From contig NZ_JBHSNF010000005.1 in the NCBI RefSeq assembly GCF_042657065.1, positions 62,001 through 126,000 of the forward strand: 64,000 bases of DNA, given 5' to 3'. Of the stretch, positions 44,122-53,248 are shown in pieces. A program made the translations under genes and the position numbers. Numbering within the stretch: position 1 is the first letter of the stretch; each line of letters begins with the position of its first letter. Source of the DNA: Rhodanobacter ginsengisoli. Lineage in GTDB: Bacteria; Pseudomonadota; Gammaproteobacteria; Xanthomonadales; Rhodanobacteraceae. Under the pieces are notes generated by a model. The model worked only from the letters and a program-made list of their open reading frames with translations. It made no database searches and was not told the origin of the DNA.

Positions 44122-44568
44122 TCAGAGCAGCAGCTTTTCGTAGCGCCAGCCGTCCGCACCGTCCTCGTAGTAGCCCACGAGGCATCCGATCCGCTGGTAG
44201 CCCATGCGCTGGTAGAGCGCGATCGCAGCCTGGTTGTCGGCGCGCACTTCAAGTCGCAGCGCGCGGCAGCGGCGCCGGCGGGCCGCGGCTTCGGCGGCCT
44301 CGACCAGGGCGGTGCCGACACCCTTGCCGCGTGCCTCGGGCCGGCTGGCCAGCGAGTACAGCCGGGCCACGCCGCTGCGCTTGCGGAAGAACACCACGGC
44401 GCTACCGAGGAAGGGGCGGCGGCCGGCACTGGCTACCAGTACCCGGGCCGAGTCGCTGGCCAGATGGCGGCGGTATTGCGCGCGGCTCATGCGATCGCCG
44501 TCAAAGCTGCGTTGCTCCAGCATCACCAGATCGTCCAGATCGGAGATGTCGGCGCGTCTGACACGCAT
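44122..44568 (-). CDS. GNAT family N-acetyltransferase
   Basis: A roughly 148-residue GNAT enzyme, starting MRVRRADISDLDDLVMLEQ. The acetyl-CoA-binding motif is SRPEARGKGVGTALVEAAE (R/Q-x-x-G-x-G/A), followed by RLEVRADNQAAIALYQRMGYQRIG, as in RimI-like enzymes. In-frame ATGs at 44595 and 44622 could extend it; none has a clear Shine-Dalgarno sequence. It is divergent from the RimK-like ligase gene 264 bp away, a pairing seen in other proteobacteria. Confidence 0.85.
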   Translation of the reverse strand: MRVRRADISDLDDLVMLEQRSFDGDRMSRAQYRRHLASDSARVLVASAGRRPFLGSAVVFFRKRSGVARLYSLASRPEARGKGVGTALVEAAEAAARRRRCRALRLEVRADNQAAIALYQRMGYQRIGCLVGYYEDGADGWRYEKLLL

Positions 44569-44831
44569 CTGGGCGGCGGCTGGAGGGGGTGGCATGCGGT
44601 GGCTGGATTTCCGTGGCGGCACGGCGCGCGGCCGGGGATCGACAGCGGCGGACTTTAGCAGGCGGCGGCAGGGGGCGCCCGTGCCGGCCGCCGCCGACCG
44701 TCACGTTTATTTGCCCTTCAGTGCGGGCGCTTGTGCGAGCGCAGCCCTGTGCCAAACTGCGCGCTTTGCAGGTCCTGCCGTGTTGCGGCAAGGTCCGGCA
44801 TCCCGCGTTCCCGCGCACTCCGAGAGGTGTC

Positions 44832-46316
44832 ATGACCCGCCTGGTCATCGTTGTCGAGAAAGCCTCCGACTGGGGCTCGTACTATCCCTCCGTCGACGTG
44901 ATGAGCGCGATGGACTACCTGCGCAAGCCGGTCGATGGCGATGACGAACGCATCCACGTACTGAACCTCTGCCGCAGCTACAAATACCTGGGCACGGGCT
45001 ACTACGTGTCGCTGCTGGCCGAGGCGCGCGGACATCGCGTGATGCCGTCGGTGCGCACGGTGAACGACCTGCGTCGGCGTTCGCTGTACGGCCTGGACAT
45101 CGAAGACCTCAATACCAAGCTGACCCGCTTCCTGCCGGCCGGCGGCCGCGACACCACCGACTTCGGCATCCTGGTGTATTTCGGTGAGACCGCCTATCCC
45201 GCGCTGCAGGATCTGGCGCGGCAGGTGTTCGAAATGTTTCCCTGCCCGCTGTTGCGGATCGAGTTCGAGCGCGACCGCGTGTGGCAGGTCAGCGCGATCA
45301 AGCCGGTGGGCCTGCAGACGCTGGACGATGCGCAGGAGGACGCGTTTGCCGAGGAGCTCGACCGCTTCTCCAAGAAGCTGTGGCGCAAGCCGCGGGCGCG
45401 CAAGCTGTATCGCTACGACATCGCGATGCTGGTCGATCCGAAGGAGGCCATGCCGCCGTCGAACAGGAAGGCGCTGAAGGCCTTCATCGCCGCGGGCAAG
45501 ACGCTGGGCATCGAGGTCGACCCGATCGGCAAGAACGACTATCAGCGGCTGGCCGAATACGACGGCCTGTTCATCCGCGAGACCACCGCCAGCGACAACC
45601 ATACTTACCGTTTCGCCCACCGCGCGGAAAAGGAAGGCATGGTGGTGATGGACGACCCGACCTCGATCCTGCGCTGCACCAACAAGATCTTCCTCAACGA
45701 CGTGATGGTGTCACGCAAGCTGGCCGTGCCGCGGACCGAGATTCTCTATCGGGACGATGCCAGGGGCATGAAGGACGTGGTCGCCAAGCTCGGCTTTCCG
45801 CTGGTGCTGAAGATTCCGGACGGCTCGTTCTCGCGCGGCGTGGTCAAGGTGGAAGACGAGGCGGCGCTGGCGCAGGCGGCCAGCGGCCTGTTCCAGCACA
45901 GCGCGCTGCTGCTGGCGCAGGAATACGTCTACACCGAATTCGACTGGCGCATCGGCGTGCTCAATCGCGAGCCGCTATATGCCTGCAAGTACTACATGTC
46001 GCGCGGTCACTGGCAGATCTACAACCACGGCGCCAAGGGCAGTGCCAAGACCGGCGGCTTCGAGACCATCGCGATTGCCGACGCCCCACCGGAAGTGGTC
46101 AAGCTGGCGTTGAAGGCGACCCAGCCGATCGGTGACGGCCTGTACGGCGTCGACCTGAAGCAGGTCGGCGACAGGCCGGTGGTGATCGAGGTCAACGACA
46201 ACCCGTCGATCGACGCGGGTGTCGAGGATGCGCATCTGGGCGACGAACTCTATCTGCGGATCATGCGGGAATTCCTGCGCCGGATGGAGCGCAAGCGGCA
46301 GGGCGTCGCCGGCTGA
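44832..46316 (+). CDS. RimK-like ATP-grasp ligase with RLAN N-terminal domain
   Basis: A 494-residue protein. The N-terminal roughly 170 residues (VVEKASDWGSYYPSVDVM, NLCRSYKYLGTGYYVSLLAEARGH) match the RLAN domain that precedes some RimK-type ATP-grasps. The ATP-grasp part has RETTASDNHTYRFAHRAE, DDPTSILRCTNKIFLNDVM, FPLVLKIPDGSFSRGVVKV and the metal/ATP site PVVIEVNDNPSID. Such enzymes ligate amino acids (often Glu) to peptides or small amines; the substrate is unknown. GAGAGG precedes ATG 44832. Confidence 0.88.
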   Translation: MTRLVIVVEKASDWGSYYPSVDVMSAMDYLRKPVDGDDERIHVLNLCRSYKYLGTGYYVSLLAEARGHRVMPSVRTVNDLRRRSLYGLDIEDLNTKLTRFLPAGGRDTTDFGILVYFGETAYPALQDLARQVFEMFPCPLLRIEFERDRVWQVSAIKPVGLQTLDDAQEDAFAEELDRFSKKLWRKPRARKLYRYDIAMLVDPKEAMPPSNRKALKAFIAAGKTLGIEVDPIGKNDYQRLAEYDGLFIRETTASDNHTYRFAHRAEKEGMVVMDDPTSILRCTNKIFLNDVMVSRKLAVPRTEILYRDDARGMKDVVAKLGFPLVLKIPDGSFSRGVVKVEDEAALAQAASGLFQHSALLLAQEYVYTEFDWRIGVLNREPLYACKYYMSRGHWQIYNHGAKGSAKTGGFETIAIADAPPEVVKLALKATQPIGDGLYGVDLKQVGDRPVVIEVNDNPSIDAGVEDAHLGDELYLRIMREFLRRMERKRQGVAG

Positions 46317-46319
46317 CGT

Positions 46320-46595
46320 TCAGCGCGGGAAGTGGCAGCCATGCCAGACCACTTCCTGCATCGCGCGACGATGCGGCCGGCGCCGCGCCAGCAGCTGACG
46401 CGGCAGGCCCGGTTCCAGTCCCAGCACCACCACCAGCGGCGCACCGAGCAGCCAGAATGCCGGTGTCCAGCCGAGCAGCTCGGTGTGCATCGGTACCAGC
46501 GTGGTCAGCAGCAGGACACCACCGCCGAGCAGCCACAGCACGGCGGCGCCAAGCAGGCGGGGCTGACGCGAGACGGGCAATCGTTTGGAGCGCAT
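46320..46595 (-). CDS. Small membrane protein, two helices
   Basis: A 91-residue protein with two hydrophobic stretches (LLGAAVLWLLGGGVLLLTTLV and TPAFWLLGAPLVVVLGLE), basic N-terminus (MRSKRLPVSRQPR) and basic C-terminal tail. No family recognised. It ends 3 bp from the convergent RimK-like gene. Confidence 0.55.
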   Translation of the reverse strand: MRSKRLPVSRQPRLLGAAVLWLLGGGVLLLTTLVPMHTELLGWTPAFWLLGAPLVVVLGLEPGLPRQLLARRRPHRRAMQEVVWHGCHFPR

Positions 46596-46751
46596 GAGCG
46601 GGAACCCTCTGGATGGAAGATGTCCGCAGCGTGCGATGCCGTCATCTCACGGACTGCGACCGCTGACGCGGTGCAGGGAGCGCGGCGGCGGCGGCTTGTA
46701 GAATGGGGCCGGTGCGCCGTGGTGGCGTCACCAAGCCTCCAGGGAATTCCC

Positions 46752-47582
46752 ATGCCAGCAGCCCAGTTCGCCGTGTTCGGCCATCCGATCGGCCATAGCC
46801 TGTCGCCACAGATCCACCAGGCGTTCGCGCGGCAGTTCGGCATCGAGCTCGACTATCGCGCGATCGATGCCGCACAGGACGCATTCGCCGCGGCCGTGCG
46901 GGATTTCTTCGCCGCGGGTGGCCGCGGCGCGAATGTCACCCTGCCGCACAAGACGGCCGCCTTCGCGCTGGCCGACCAGCGCAGCGAGGCGGCCACGCGG
47001 GCCGGCAGTGCGAACGTGCTGACCCGCCTGGCCGACGGCCGGCTGGCGGCCCACAACACCGACGGCGCGGGCATGCTGCGCGATCTCACCGAGCGCCACA
47101 GCGTCGATCTGCGCGGCCACACGGCACTGCTGCTCGGTGCCGGCGGCGCGGCGCAGGGGGTGGCGTGGAACCTGCTCGACGCGGGCGTGGAGACGCTGAC
47201 CATCGTCAACCGTTCGCCGGCCTCGGCCGATGCGCTGGCCGATGCGATTGGCGACCCGGTGCGTGCGCACACCCGTTACTGGGAGGATCTGGCCAGCATC
47301 GGCAGCTACGACCTGATCGTCAATGCCACCTCGGCCGGCGTGCTGGGGAAGGCCCTGCAGTTGCCGTACTCGCTGGTCGGTGCCCGCGCGCTCTGTTACG
47401 ACCTGTCCTACGGAGCGGCCGCAGCCAGCTTTCTGGCCTGGGCGAAGAGCGCCGACGCACGCTACGCCTTCGACGGCCTCGGCATGCTGGTGGAAACCGC
47501 GGCCGATGCGTTCGAGTTGTGGCACGGCAAACGGCCGCAGACCGACCCGGTCTACCAGGCCTTGCGCCAGCAGATGGCTTGA
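46752..47582 (+). CDS. aroE: Shikimate dehydrogenase (NADP+)
   Basis: A 276-residue enzyme reducing 3-dehydroshikimate in aromatic amino-acid synthesis. Motifs: FGHPIGHSLSPQIHQAF, the catalytic Lys in NVTLPHK, the Asp in AHNTDGAGM, the NADP-binding GAGGAAQG and NRS, and the C-terminal GMLVETAADAFELW. The ATG at 46752 is chosen; the frame is open far upstream without similarity. A -10-like TAGAAT lies about 50 bases before it. Confidence 0.97.
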   Translation: MPAAQFAVFGHPIGHSLSPQIHQAFARQFGIELDYRAIDAAQDAFAAAVRDFFAAGGRGANVTLPHKTAAFALADQRSEAATRAGSANVLTRLADGRLAAHNTDGAGMLRDLTERHSVDLRGHTALLLGAGGAAQGVAWNLLDAGVETLTIVNRSPASADALADAIGDPVRAHTRYWEDLASIGSYDLIVNATSAGVLGKALQLPYSLVGARALCYDLSYGAAAASFLAWAKSADARYAFDGLGMLVETAADAFELWHGKRPQTDPVYQALRQQMA

Positions 47583-47734
47583 ACACGCTGGCCTGCCGGG
47601 TCGGCTGCGGTGCCTGCTGCATCGCGCCGTCGCCACACGACTGAAACACGAGCTGGCTAAGGTGCCGGCATCCGTCGGGAGCGCGTCAATGGCGCCGGCT
47701 TCAGCGCACGGTGATTGCTCATGCAGCAGGTGTC

Positions 47735-48286
47735 ATGCCTCGTTCCCTTGCCGGCGTATCGCGTCGATACGCGCTCGTTGTCGTCTCGTTGCTGGTCGTT
47801 GCCGCCGCCGGCGGAGTTTTCTGGTACAGCCAGGCCGCCGCGAAGGCGTCGCTCAGAGATGGCAGCTCGTTGTCCGTGCAGCCCACCACGGCAGCGACGG
47901 ATGATGCGCAAAGCGGCACCGCCATCCTGCTCGGACTGGCCCGCGACGCGATGCACGACGGGCGCCTGGTGGCCCCGGCGGGCAGCAATGCCTATGAGTT
48001 CTATCTCAGCGTGCTGCAACTGGAGCCGGACAACCGGACCGCACAGGACGCCCTGCGCGAATCCTTTCCGCGTGCCGCGGAGGAGATCGAACGCACGATC
48101 AACCACAAGGATCTGGAAGAAGCCCGCCGGGAAATCGATCTGCTGCGCGAGTTCGACAACAACAATTTCACCCTGGCCCTGCTCGGCGGCAAGCTCTCGG
48201 CGGCGCGCAACATCGTGATGAAGCAGCACGAGGCCGAAGCCGAACGCATCCGCTTGGCGGCGGCGATGCAGGCATCGACGCGGTAA
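47735..48286 (+). CDS. Membrane-anchored protein of unknown function
   Basis: A 183-residue protein: a basic start, one helix (YALVVVSLLVVAAAGGVFWY, about residues 12-31), then a soluble helical part. The segment YEFYLSVLQLEPDNRTAQDALRESFPRAAEEIERTI resembles one TPR pair and is followed by a charged helix (DLEEARREIDLLREFDNNNF). It may be a scaffold-like periplasmic or cytoplasmic domain. An in-frame GTG lies 8 codons upstream. Function unknown. Confidence 0.68.
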   Translation: MPRSLAGVSRRYALVVVSLLVVAAAGGVFWYSQAAAKASLRDGSSLSVQPTTAATDDAQSGTAILLGLARDAMHDGRLVAPAGSNAYEFYLSVLQLEPDNRTAQDALRESFPRAAEEIERTINHKDLEEARREIDLLREFDNNNFTLALLGGKLSAARNIVMKQHEAEAERIRLAAAMQASTR

Positions 48287-48300
48287 CCCGCGGCAATGCA

Positions 48301-48630
48301 TCAACCGAGCAGCGGCCCGGCTCTCTTCAGCAACAGCTGGATCAGTTCGGGCTGCATGAAATCGTAACTGTCGGGAATATCCAGGCAGATCACCCGCTTT
48401 CCCTTCAGTCGGTCACGGTAGCGCGCCTGCAGGAGTCGCCGATGGCGGGTTTCCATCACCAGCACGAGTTCGGCCCAGTCCAGCTGATCAGCCGTCAACG
48501 TCACGGTGGCATCCGCGGCCAGCCCGGCGGAATCGACCTCCAGTCCGGGCCAGGACCCGAACACCCGCTCGGCAGTGGGGCTGCGCAGGCGATTGCGGCT
48601 GCACAGGAACAACACGCGCCTGGTCATCAT
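48301..48630 (-). CDS. Small low-molecular-weight protein tyrosine phosphatase-like protein
   Basis: A 109-residue protein, shorter than classical LMW-PTP (about 150). The phosphate loop CSRNRLRSPT carries the C-x5-R signature, followed by VFGSWPGLEVDSAGLA. The region near the end (CLDIPDSYDFMQPEL) supplies an Asp as candidate general acid. This belongs to a compact subfamily of unknown substrate. Its ATG overlaps the stop of the gamma-carbonic anhydrase gene (ATGA), so the two are translationally coupled. Confidence 0.82.
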   Translation of the reverse strand: MMTRRVLFLCSRNRLRSPTAERVFGSWPGLEVDSAGLAADATVTLTADQLDWAELVLVMETRHRRLLQARYRDRLKGKRVICLDIPDSYDFMQPELIQLLLKRAGPLLG

Positions 48631-49163
48631 CCGCTGCCGGTCAGGTACTCGTCCTTCAGCCGCACATAATGGTCGGCCGAGTAGTGCAGCTGTTCGATCT
48701 GCGCATCGCTGAGCACGCGCACGAACCTGGCCGGGTTGCCCAGCCACAGCTCGCGTTCGCCGACCACCTTGCCCGGCGCAATCAGGCTGCCGGCGCCGAC
48801 GAAACCGTGCTTCATCACCACCGCGCCGTCCATCACGGTCGCATGCATGCCGATCAGGCAGTAGTCGCCGATGGTGCACGCGTGCACCACTGCTGCGTGG
48901 CCGATCGTGACGCCCTCGCCGATCAGGCAGGGGAAGCCGGGGCCATACGGTCCCTGATGGGCGACGTGCACGATGCTGCCGTCCTGGATGCTGGTGCGCG
49001 CGCCGACGCGGATGTGGTGCACGTCGCCGCGCAACACCACGCCTGGCCAGATCGACACGTCGTCGCCAAGCACCACGTCACCGATCACGCTGGAAGCGGG
49101 GTCGACATAGACGCGTTCGCCGAGTCGCGGCGCGATGCCCTTGTAGCTGCGCAGAGGATTCAT
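48627..49163 (-). CDS. Gamma-carbonic anhydrase family (YrdA-type) hexapeptide protein
   Basis: A 178-residue left-handed beta-helix protein built of hexapeptide repeats (VIGDVVLGDDVSIWPGVVLRGDVHHIRVG, TIGDYCLIGMHATVMDG). The metal-binding histidines of gamma-CAs are present (VHVAHQGPYGPG, IGHAAVVHACTIGD, GMHA). Many YrdA-type members bind zinc but show little anhydrase activity. Its start overlaps the patatin gene stop (ATGA at 49160-49163). Confidence 0.93.
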   Translation of the reverse strand: MNPLRSYKGIAPRLGERVYVDPASSVIGDVVLGDDVSIWPGVVLRGDVHHIRVGARTSIQDGSIVHVAHQGPYGPGFPCLIGEGVTIGHAAVVHACTIGDYCLIGMHATVMDGAVVMKHGFVGAGSLIAPGKVVGERELWLGNPARFVRVLSDAQIEQLHYSADHYVRLKDEYLTGSG

Positions 49164-50926
49164 CCGCGCATGGTAACCGCCGCCGCGGGATCGCGCGCGC
49201 GTTCCTCCAGCACCCCGAGTGCATGCCGGTAACCGGCATCGACGGCCCGTTGCCAGCCCTTCCAGTCGAGCATGCCGATCTGCTCCAGCGGTGGCGTGAG
49301 CAGCAGGTCGGCGCGCTCGCGCCGACCTGCGCTGGCGCTTTCGCCATTGACCATGCCGGCCCGCACCAGGGTGGAGACCAGGCCTGGCCGGCGCACGTCC
49401 TGCCGCCGCTGCAGCAGCAACCGCCACAACGGCGGCGTGGCCGATTCCTCGGCGGTGGTGAGCAGGGCGATGTCGGCACGGATGTCCAGCGCGGTGATAT
49501 GGGCGATGCCGTCGGCAGCCATCACGTCCGTCGGCAGGTTGTTGACCAGCGCACCATCGACGTAGACGCGGCCCTGCCGCAGCACCGGCGGCAACACGCC
49601 GGGAATCGCGCTCGATGCGCGCAGCCAAAGCCACAGCGGGCCATCCCGATGCACCGCCATGCCGCCGCCGGACAGCTGCGTGGAGACGCAGAAATACGGC
49701 AACGGCAGGTCCTCGATCTCCAGCGCGCCGAACGCATGACGCAGCATCGTCGACGCCCGCCGTCCACGGGTCATCGCCACCAACGGCAAGGTCCAGTCCG
49801 ACAGCGGACGACCCTCCACGAAGCCGCGGCGCAATGTTTCGGTGATCGCATCGAGCTCCCAGCCGCAGGCCATGCCGGCGCCGATGATCGCGCCGATGCT
49901 GGTGCCACCGATCGCGTCGAACCGATGCCCCGCCTCGTGCAGCGCGCGCAGCATGCCCAGGTGTGCCAGCCCGCGCGCACCCCCGCCGGCCAGCACCAGG
50001 CCGCGCCCGTGCCCGCTGACCAGCCGCGCCAGCCGGGTGACGTCGGCGCGGCGGCACACGTGGTGATGGCGCAGCTCGCCGCTGAACGCGGCACGCCAGC
50101 GCCGGGCCGAACCCAGGCTGACCTGGTGTCCGGCATGCATCAGTATCAGGTGCCGCGAACGGTGGCCGGTGCGGCTGGGATCCAGCAAGGCGGATTCCGG
50201 CCACGGCCGGGCCGCCTGCGCGGCGAGGGCCGGCAGCAGCAGTACGTCGGCCTGGCGCATGCAGCGTTGTCGCCACAGCGGATCGCCGCCCGCATCCAGG
50301 TAGATCACGAAACGCAACTGCGCCTCGCGTTCGGCAAACCAGTCGCTGCTACGTCCGGCGCCCTGTTCGGCGTCGATCACCAGGCAGTTGCCATAGCCCT
50401 CCAGTGCCTGCCCCAGCTGCATCGCCAGGACCCGTGCCGGTACCGCCGCGTCGATCGGCAGAATCGCGAACGTACGGGGCAGACTGGTCCGATCCGCACC
50501 GCGCTCGCGTTGCTGCAGGAGTTCGATGGTGGTGCGGGCCACGCCCAGCATGGCCGCCGGATGACGTTCGAGCAGCGTCTCGAAGGCGCGGCGATCCAGC
50601 CGCAACAGCTCGGAATCGCGCAGTGCACGCACCGTGCGGGTGCGCTGTTCGCTGCCGAGCAGGCTGACCGCACCCACGCATTCGCCGGCGGCGATCAGAT
50701 GGATCAGTCCGGCGGCGTCTTCGGGCAGGCCATCATCGAACACGCCGAGGCTGCCGCTCTTCAGCAGGTACAGCGCTTCGGCCGGTTCGCCAGGTTTGAA
50801 CAGGGGGCGCCCGCCGGGCAAGCCCAGCCATACCAGCTCGCGCGCCAATGCCGCGCGCGCAACCGCATCCATGGGCCCGAACATGGCGCTGCGGGCCAGC
50901 AGCTCGGTGACATCCGGTAGCAACAT
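49160..50926 (-). CDS. Patatin-like phospholipase with N-terminal cyclic-nucleotide-binding domain (NTE-like)
   Basis: A 588-residue protein. Residues about 10-140 are a cNMP-binding-like domain (PLFKPGEPAEALYLLKSGSLGVF, GECVGAVSLLG). A middle region (150-290) looks like the NTE-type linker. The patatin domain has the oxyanion loop AGGGARGLAHLGML, nucleophile GTSIG (Ser343) and the dyad Asp457 in VYVDGAL. It likely deacylates (lyso)phospholipids at the membrane, gated by nucleotide or another ligand. First gene of a three-gene overlapping operon. Confidence 0.9.
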   Translation of the reverse strand: MLLPDVTELLARSAMFGPMDAVARAALARELVWLGLPGGRPLFKPGEPAEALYLLKSGSLGVFDDGLPEDAAGLIHLIAAGECVGAVSLLGSEQRTRTVRALRDSELLRLDRRAFETLLERHPAAMLGVARTTIELLQQRERGADRTSLPRTFAILPIDAAVPARVLAMQLGQALEGYGNCLVIDAEQGAGRSSDWFAEREAQLRFVIYLDAGGDPLWRQRCMRQADVLLLPALAAQAARPWPESALLDPSRTGHRSRHLILMHAGHQVSLGSARRWRAAFSGELRHHHVCRRADVTRLARLVSGHGRGLVLAGGGARGLAHLGMLRALHEAGHRFDAIGGTSIGAIIGAGMACGWELDAITETLRRGFVEGRPLSDWTLPLVAMTRGRRASTMLRHAFGALEIEDLPLPYFCVSTQLSGGGMAVHRDGPLWLWLRASSAIPGVLPPVLRQGRVYVDGALVNNLPTDVMAADGIAHITALDIRADIALLTTAEESATPPLWRLLLQRRQDVRRPGLVSTLVRAGMVNGESASAGRRERADLLLTPPLEQIGMLDWKGWQRAVDAGYRHALGVLEERARDPAAAVTMRG

Positions 50927-51061
50927 GGCAGCAAGGTTACGGTGCCATCCATGACAAAACGGCGTGACCTGCCCGGATCGTTCCATCGTGCGTGGGCGGC
51001 GGCGCCCCGTGCTTGATTTCGGGCGCCGCGATCGCCACGCTGGCGGTCTACAGGAGATCTC

Positions 51062-53119
51062 ATGAACGCGCACAACCCGCTGCTTTCCGACGACACCCTG
51101 CCGGCGTTCTCGCAGATCCGGGCGGAGCACATCGCCCCGGCGATCGACCAGCTGCTGGCCGACTATCGCGATGCCATCGACGCGCTGGTCGCGCCTGGCG
51201 CGCCGCGTGATTTCGCCACGGTGATGCTGACCCAGGAACGACTGGAGCAGCGTCTGGCGCGTGCCTGGGCACCGGTTTCCCACTTGCATTCGGTAGCGGA
51301 CAGCGAGGTACTGCGTGCCGCCTATGGGCCGGCCGAGGAGCAACTCACCGAACATGCGATCGAGCTGGGCCAGAACCGCGAACTGTATGCCGCCGTGCAG
51401 GCGCTGGCCGACGCGCCGGACTTCGCCGCGTTGCCGCGCCCCGAACGCGCGCTGGTGGAGCATGCCCTGCGCGATTTCCGCCTGTCCGGCGTGGCGCTGG
51501 ACGAACCGGCGCGCTCGCGCTTCCGCGAGATCGGCGTGGAGCTGTCGAAACTGTCCACCGAATTCTCCAACGCCGTGCTGGATGCCAGCGAGGCGTGGCA
51601 CGAGCACGTCACCGACGAGCGCGATCTTGCCGGGATTCCCGCATCCGGCCGTGCCGTGTTGCGCCAGTATGCCGAGGACCAGCAACTGGACGGCTATCTG
51701 GTGACGCTGAAACAACCCAGCGTGCAGGCCGTGCTGACCTATGCCGACAATCGCGACCTGCGCGAGCGCGTCTACTGGGCCTACCAGACGCGCGCCTCCG
51801 ACCAGGGCCCGGATGCGGGCAAGTTCGACAACAGCGCGCGCATCGAAAAGATCATGGCGCTACGCCACGAGGCCGCGCAGCTGCTGGGTTTCGCCAACGC
51901 CGCGGAAGAGTCGCTGGCGACCAAGATGGCCTCCTCGCCGACCGAGGTGATGGAGTTCCTGCACGATCTGGCCGCGCGTGCGAAGCCGGTGGCACAGCAG
52001 GAGCTGGCCACGTTGCGCGAGTTCGCCCGGGCCGAACTGAAACTCGACAACGTCGAACCGTGGGATGTCGGTTACGCCTCGGAGAAGCTGCGCCAGCGGC
52101 AGTACGCGCTGGACGAGGAGCAGCTCAAGCCGTACTTCCCGTTGCCGGCGGTGATCGAGGGCCTGTTCGGGCTCACCGGGAGGCTCTACGGCATCACGCT
52201 CGCCGCGCGCGAGGGTGTCGATGTGTGGCATCTGGACGTGCGCTATTACGACGTGCGCGACGCCGATGGCCGGGTGTTCGCCGGGGCCTATGTGGATCTG
52301 TATGCGCGCAACGGCAAGCGCGGCGGGGCCTGGATGGATGTCTGCCGCGCCCGTTTCGACGACGGCGAACAATTGCAGTTGCCGGTGGCGTTTCTCACCT
52401 GCAACTTCGCGCCGCCGACCGAAGGTCGGCCGGCGCTGCTCACCCATGACGACGTGCTGACCCTCTTCCACGAATTCGGCCACGGTCTGCATCACCTGCT
52501 GACCGGGATCGCGCTGCCCTCGATCGGCGGTATCGAAGGGGTCGAGTGGGACGCGGTGGAACTGCCCAGCCAGTTCATGGAGAACTTCGGCTGGAATCGG
52601 GCCGCACTGGATCTGTTTGCCCGTCACTACGAAACCGGTGAGCCGCTGCCGGAGGCACTGTTCGAGCGCATGCTCGCCGCGCGCCACTTCCACGCCGGCC
52701 TGTTCCTGGTGCGCCAGCTGGAATTCGCGCTGTTCGATTTCCTGCTGCACCTGGAATACGACCCGGAGCGCGGCGCCTGCACCCTGGCGGTGCTCGAAGA
52801 GGTGCGCAAGCAGGTCGCCGTGTTGCATCCGCCGGCGTGGCAGCGGTTCCCGCATGGCTTCAGCCATGTCTTCGCCGGTGGCTATGCGGCTGGTTATTAC
52901 AGTTACCTGTGGGCCGAGTTGCTCAGTGCCGACGCGTTCGGCGCGTTCGAGGAACAGGCCGGGGAGCATGGCAGCGTGATGGATCGCGCCACCGGCGAAC
53001 GCTTCCGTCGTGAAGTTCTCGCCGTCGGCGCCAGTCGTCCGGCGCTGGAAAGCTTCATCGCGTTCCGCGGGCGCAAGCCCGACCCCGAGGCGCTGCTGCG
53101 CAGCCACGGTCTGGCCTGA
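51062..53119 (+). CDS. prlC: Oligopeptidase A (M3 family metallopeptidase)
   Basis: A 685-residue zinc peptidase that degrades oligopeptides and signal peptides in the cytosol. The zinc site LFHEFGHGLHHLL (HEFGH at residues 470-474) and the third ligand region GIEGVEWDAVELPSQFMENF are intact. The helical N-terminal half (SDDTLPAFSQIRAEHIAPAID) is typical of PrlC/Dcp. AGGAGAT precedes ATG 51062. A terminator follows. Confidence 0.95.
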   Translation: MNAHNPLLSDDTLPAFSQIRAEHIAPAIDQLLADYRDAIDALVAPGAPRDFATVMLTQERLEQRLARAWAPVSHLHSVADSEVLRAAYGPAEEQLTEHAIELGQNRELYAAVQALADAPDFAALPRPERALVEHALRDFRLSGVALDEPARSRFREIGVELSKLSTEFSNAVLDASEAWHEHVTDERDLAGIPASGRAVLRQYAEDQQLDGYLVTLKQPSVQAVLTYADNRDLRERVYWAYQTRASDQGPDAGKFDNSARIEKIMALRHEAAQLLGFANAAEESLATKMASSPTEVMEFLHDLAARAKPVAQQELATLREFARAELKLDNVEPWDVGYASEKLRQRQYALDEEQLKPYFPLPAVIEGLFGLTGRLYGITLAAREGVDVWHLDVRYYDVRDADGRVFAGAYVDLYARNGKRGGAWMDVCRARFDDGEQLQLPVAFLTCNFAPPTEGRPALLTHDDVLTLFHEFGHGLHHLLTGIALPSIGGIEGVEWDAVELPSQFMENFGWNRAALDLFARHYETGEPLPEALFERMLAARHFHAGLFLVRQLEFALFDFLLHLEYDPERGACTLAVLEEVRKQVAVLHPPAWQRFPHGFSHVFAGGYAAGYYSYLWAELLSADAFGAFEEQAGEHGSVMDRATGERFRREVLAVGASRPALESFIAFRGRKPDPEALLRSHGLA

Positions 53120-53197
53120 CCATCACCACCCTCCGATCGTGCGCCCCGGAGCACATCCGGGGCCGATGCTTCCAGCCATCGGACAAACGGCGGACAA

Positions 53198-53225
53198 AAA
53201 AAAGCCCGCCGAAGCGGGCTTTTCA
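53198..53225. terminator. Bidirectional Rho-independent terminator
   Basis: Stem AAAAGCCCGC/GCGGGCTTTT with a four-base CGAA loop (53200-53209 with 53214-53223), with an A run before and Ts after. It separates the facing prlC and cold-shock genes. Confidence 0.9.
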
Positions 53226-53248
53226 AGATCGCTCAAATCCCGAAGGAT

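Noticed and set aside
48627..50276. Apparent fusion of the gamma-carbonic anhydrase to a long upstream domain
   Set aside because: The upstream part is an out-of-frame reading of the patatin gene; the real start at 49163 overlaps the patatin stop.
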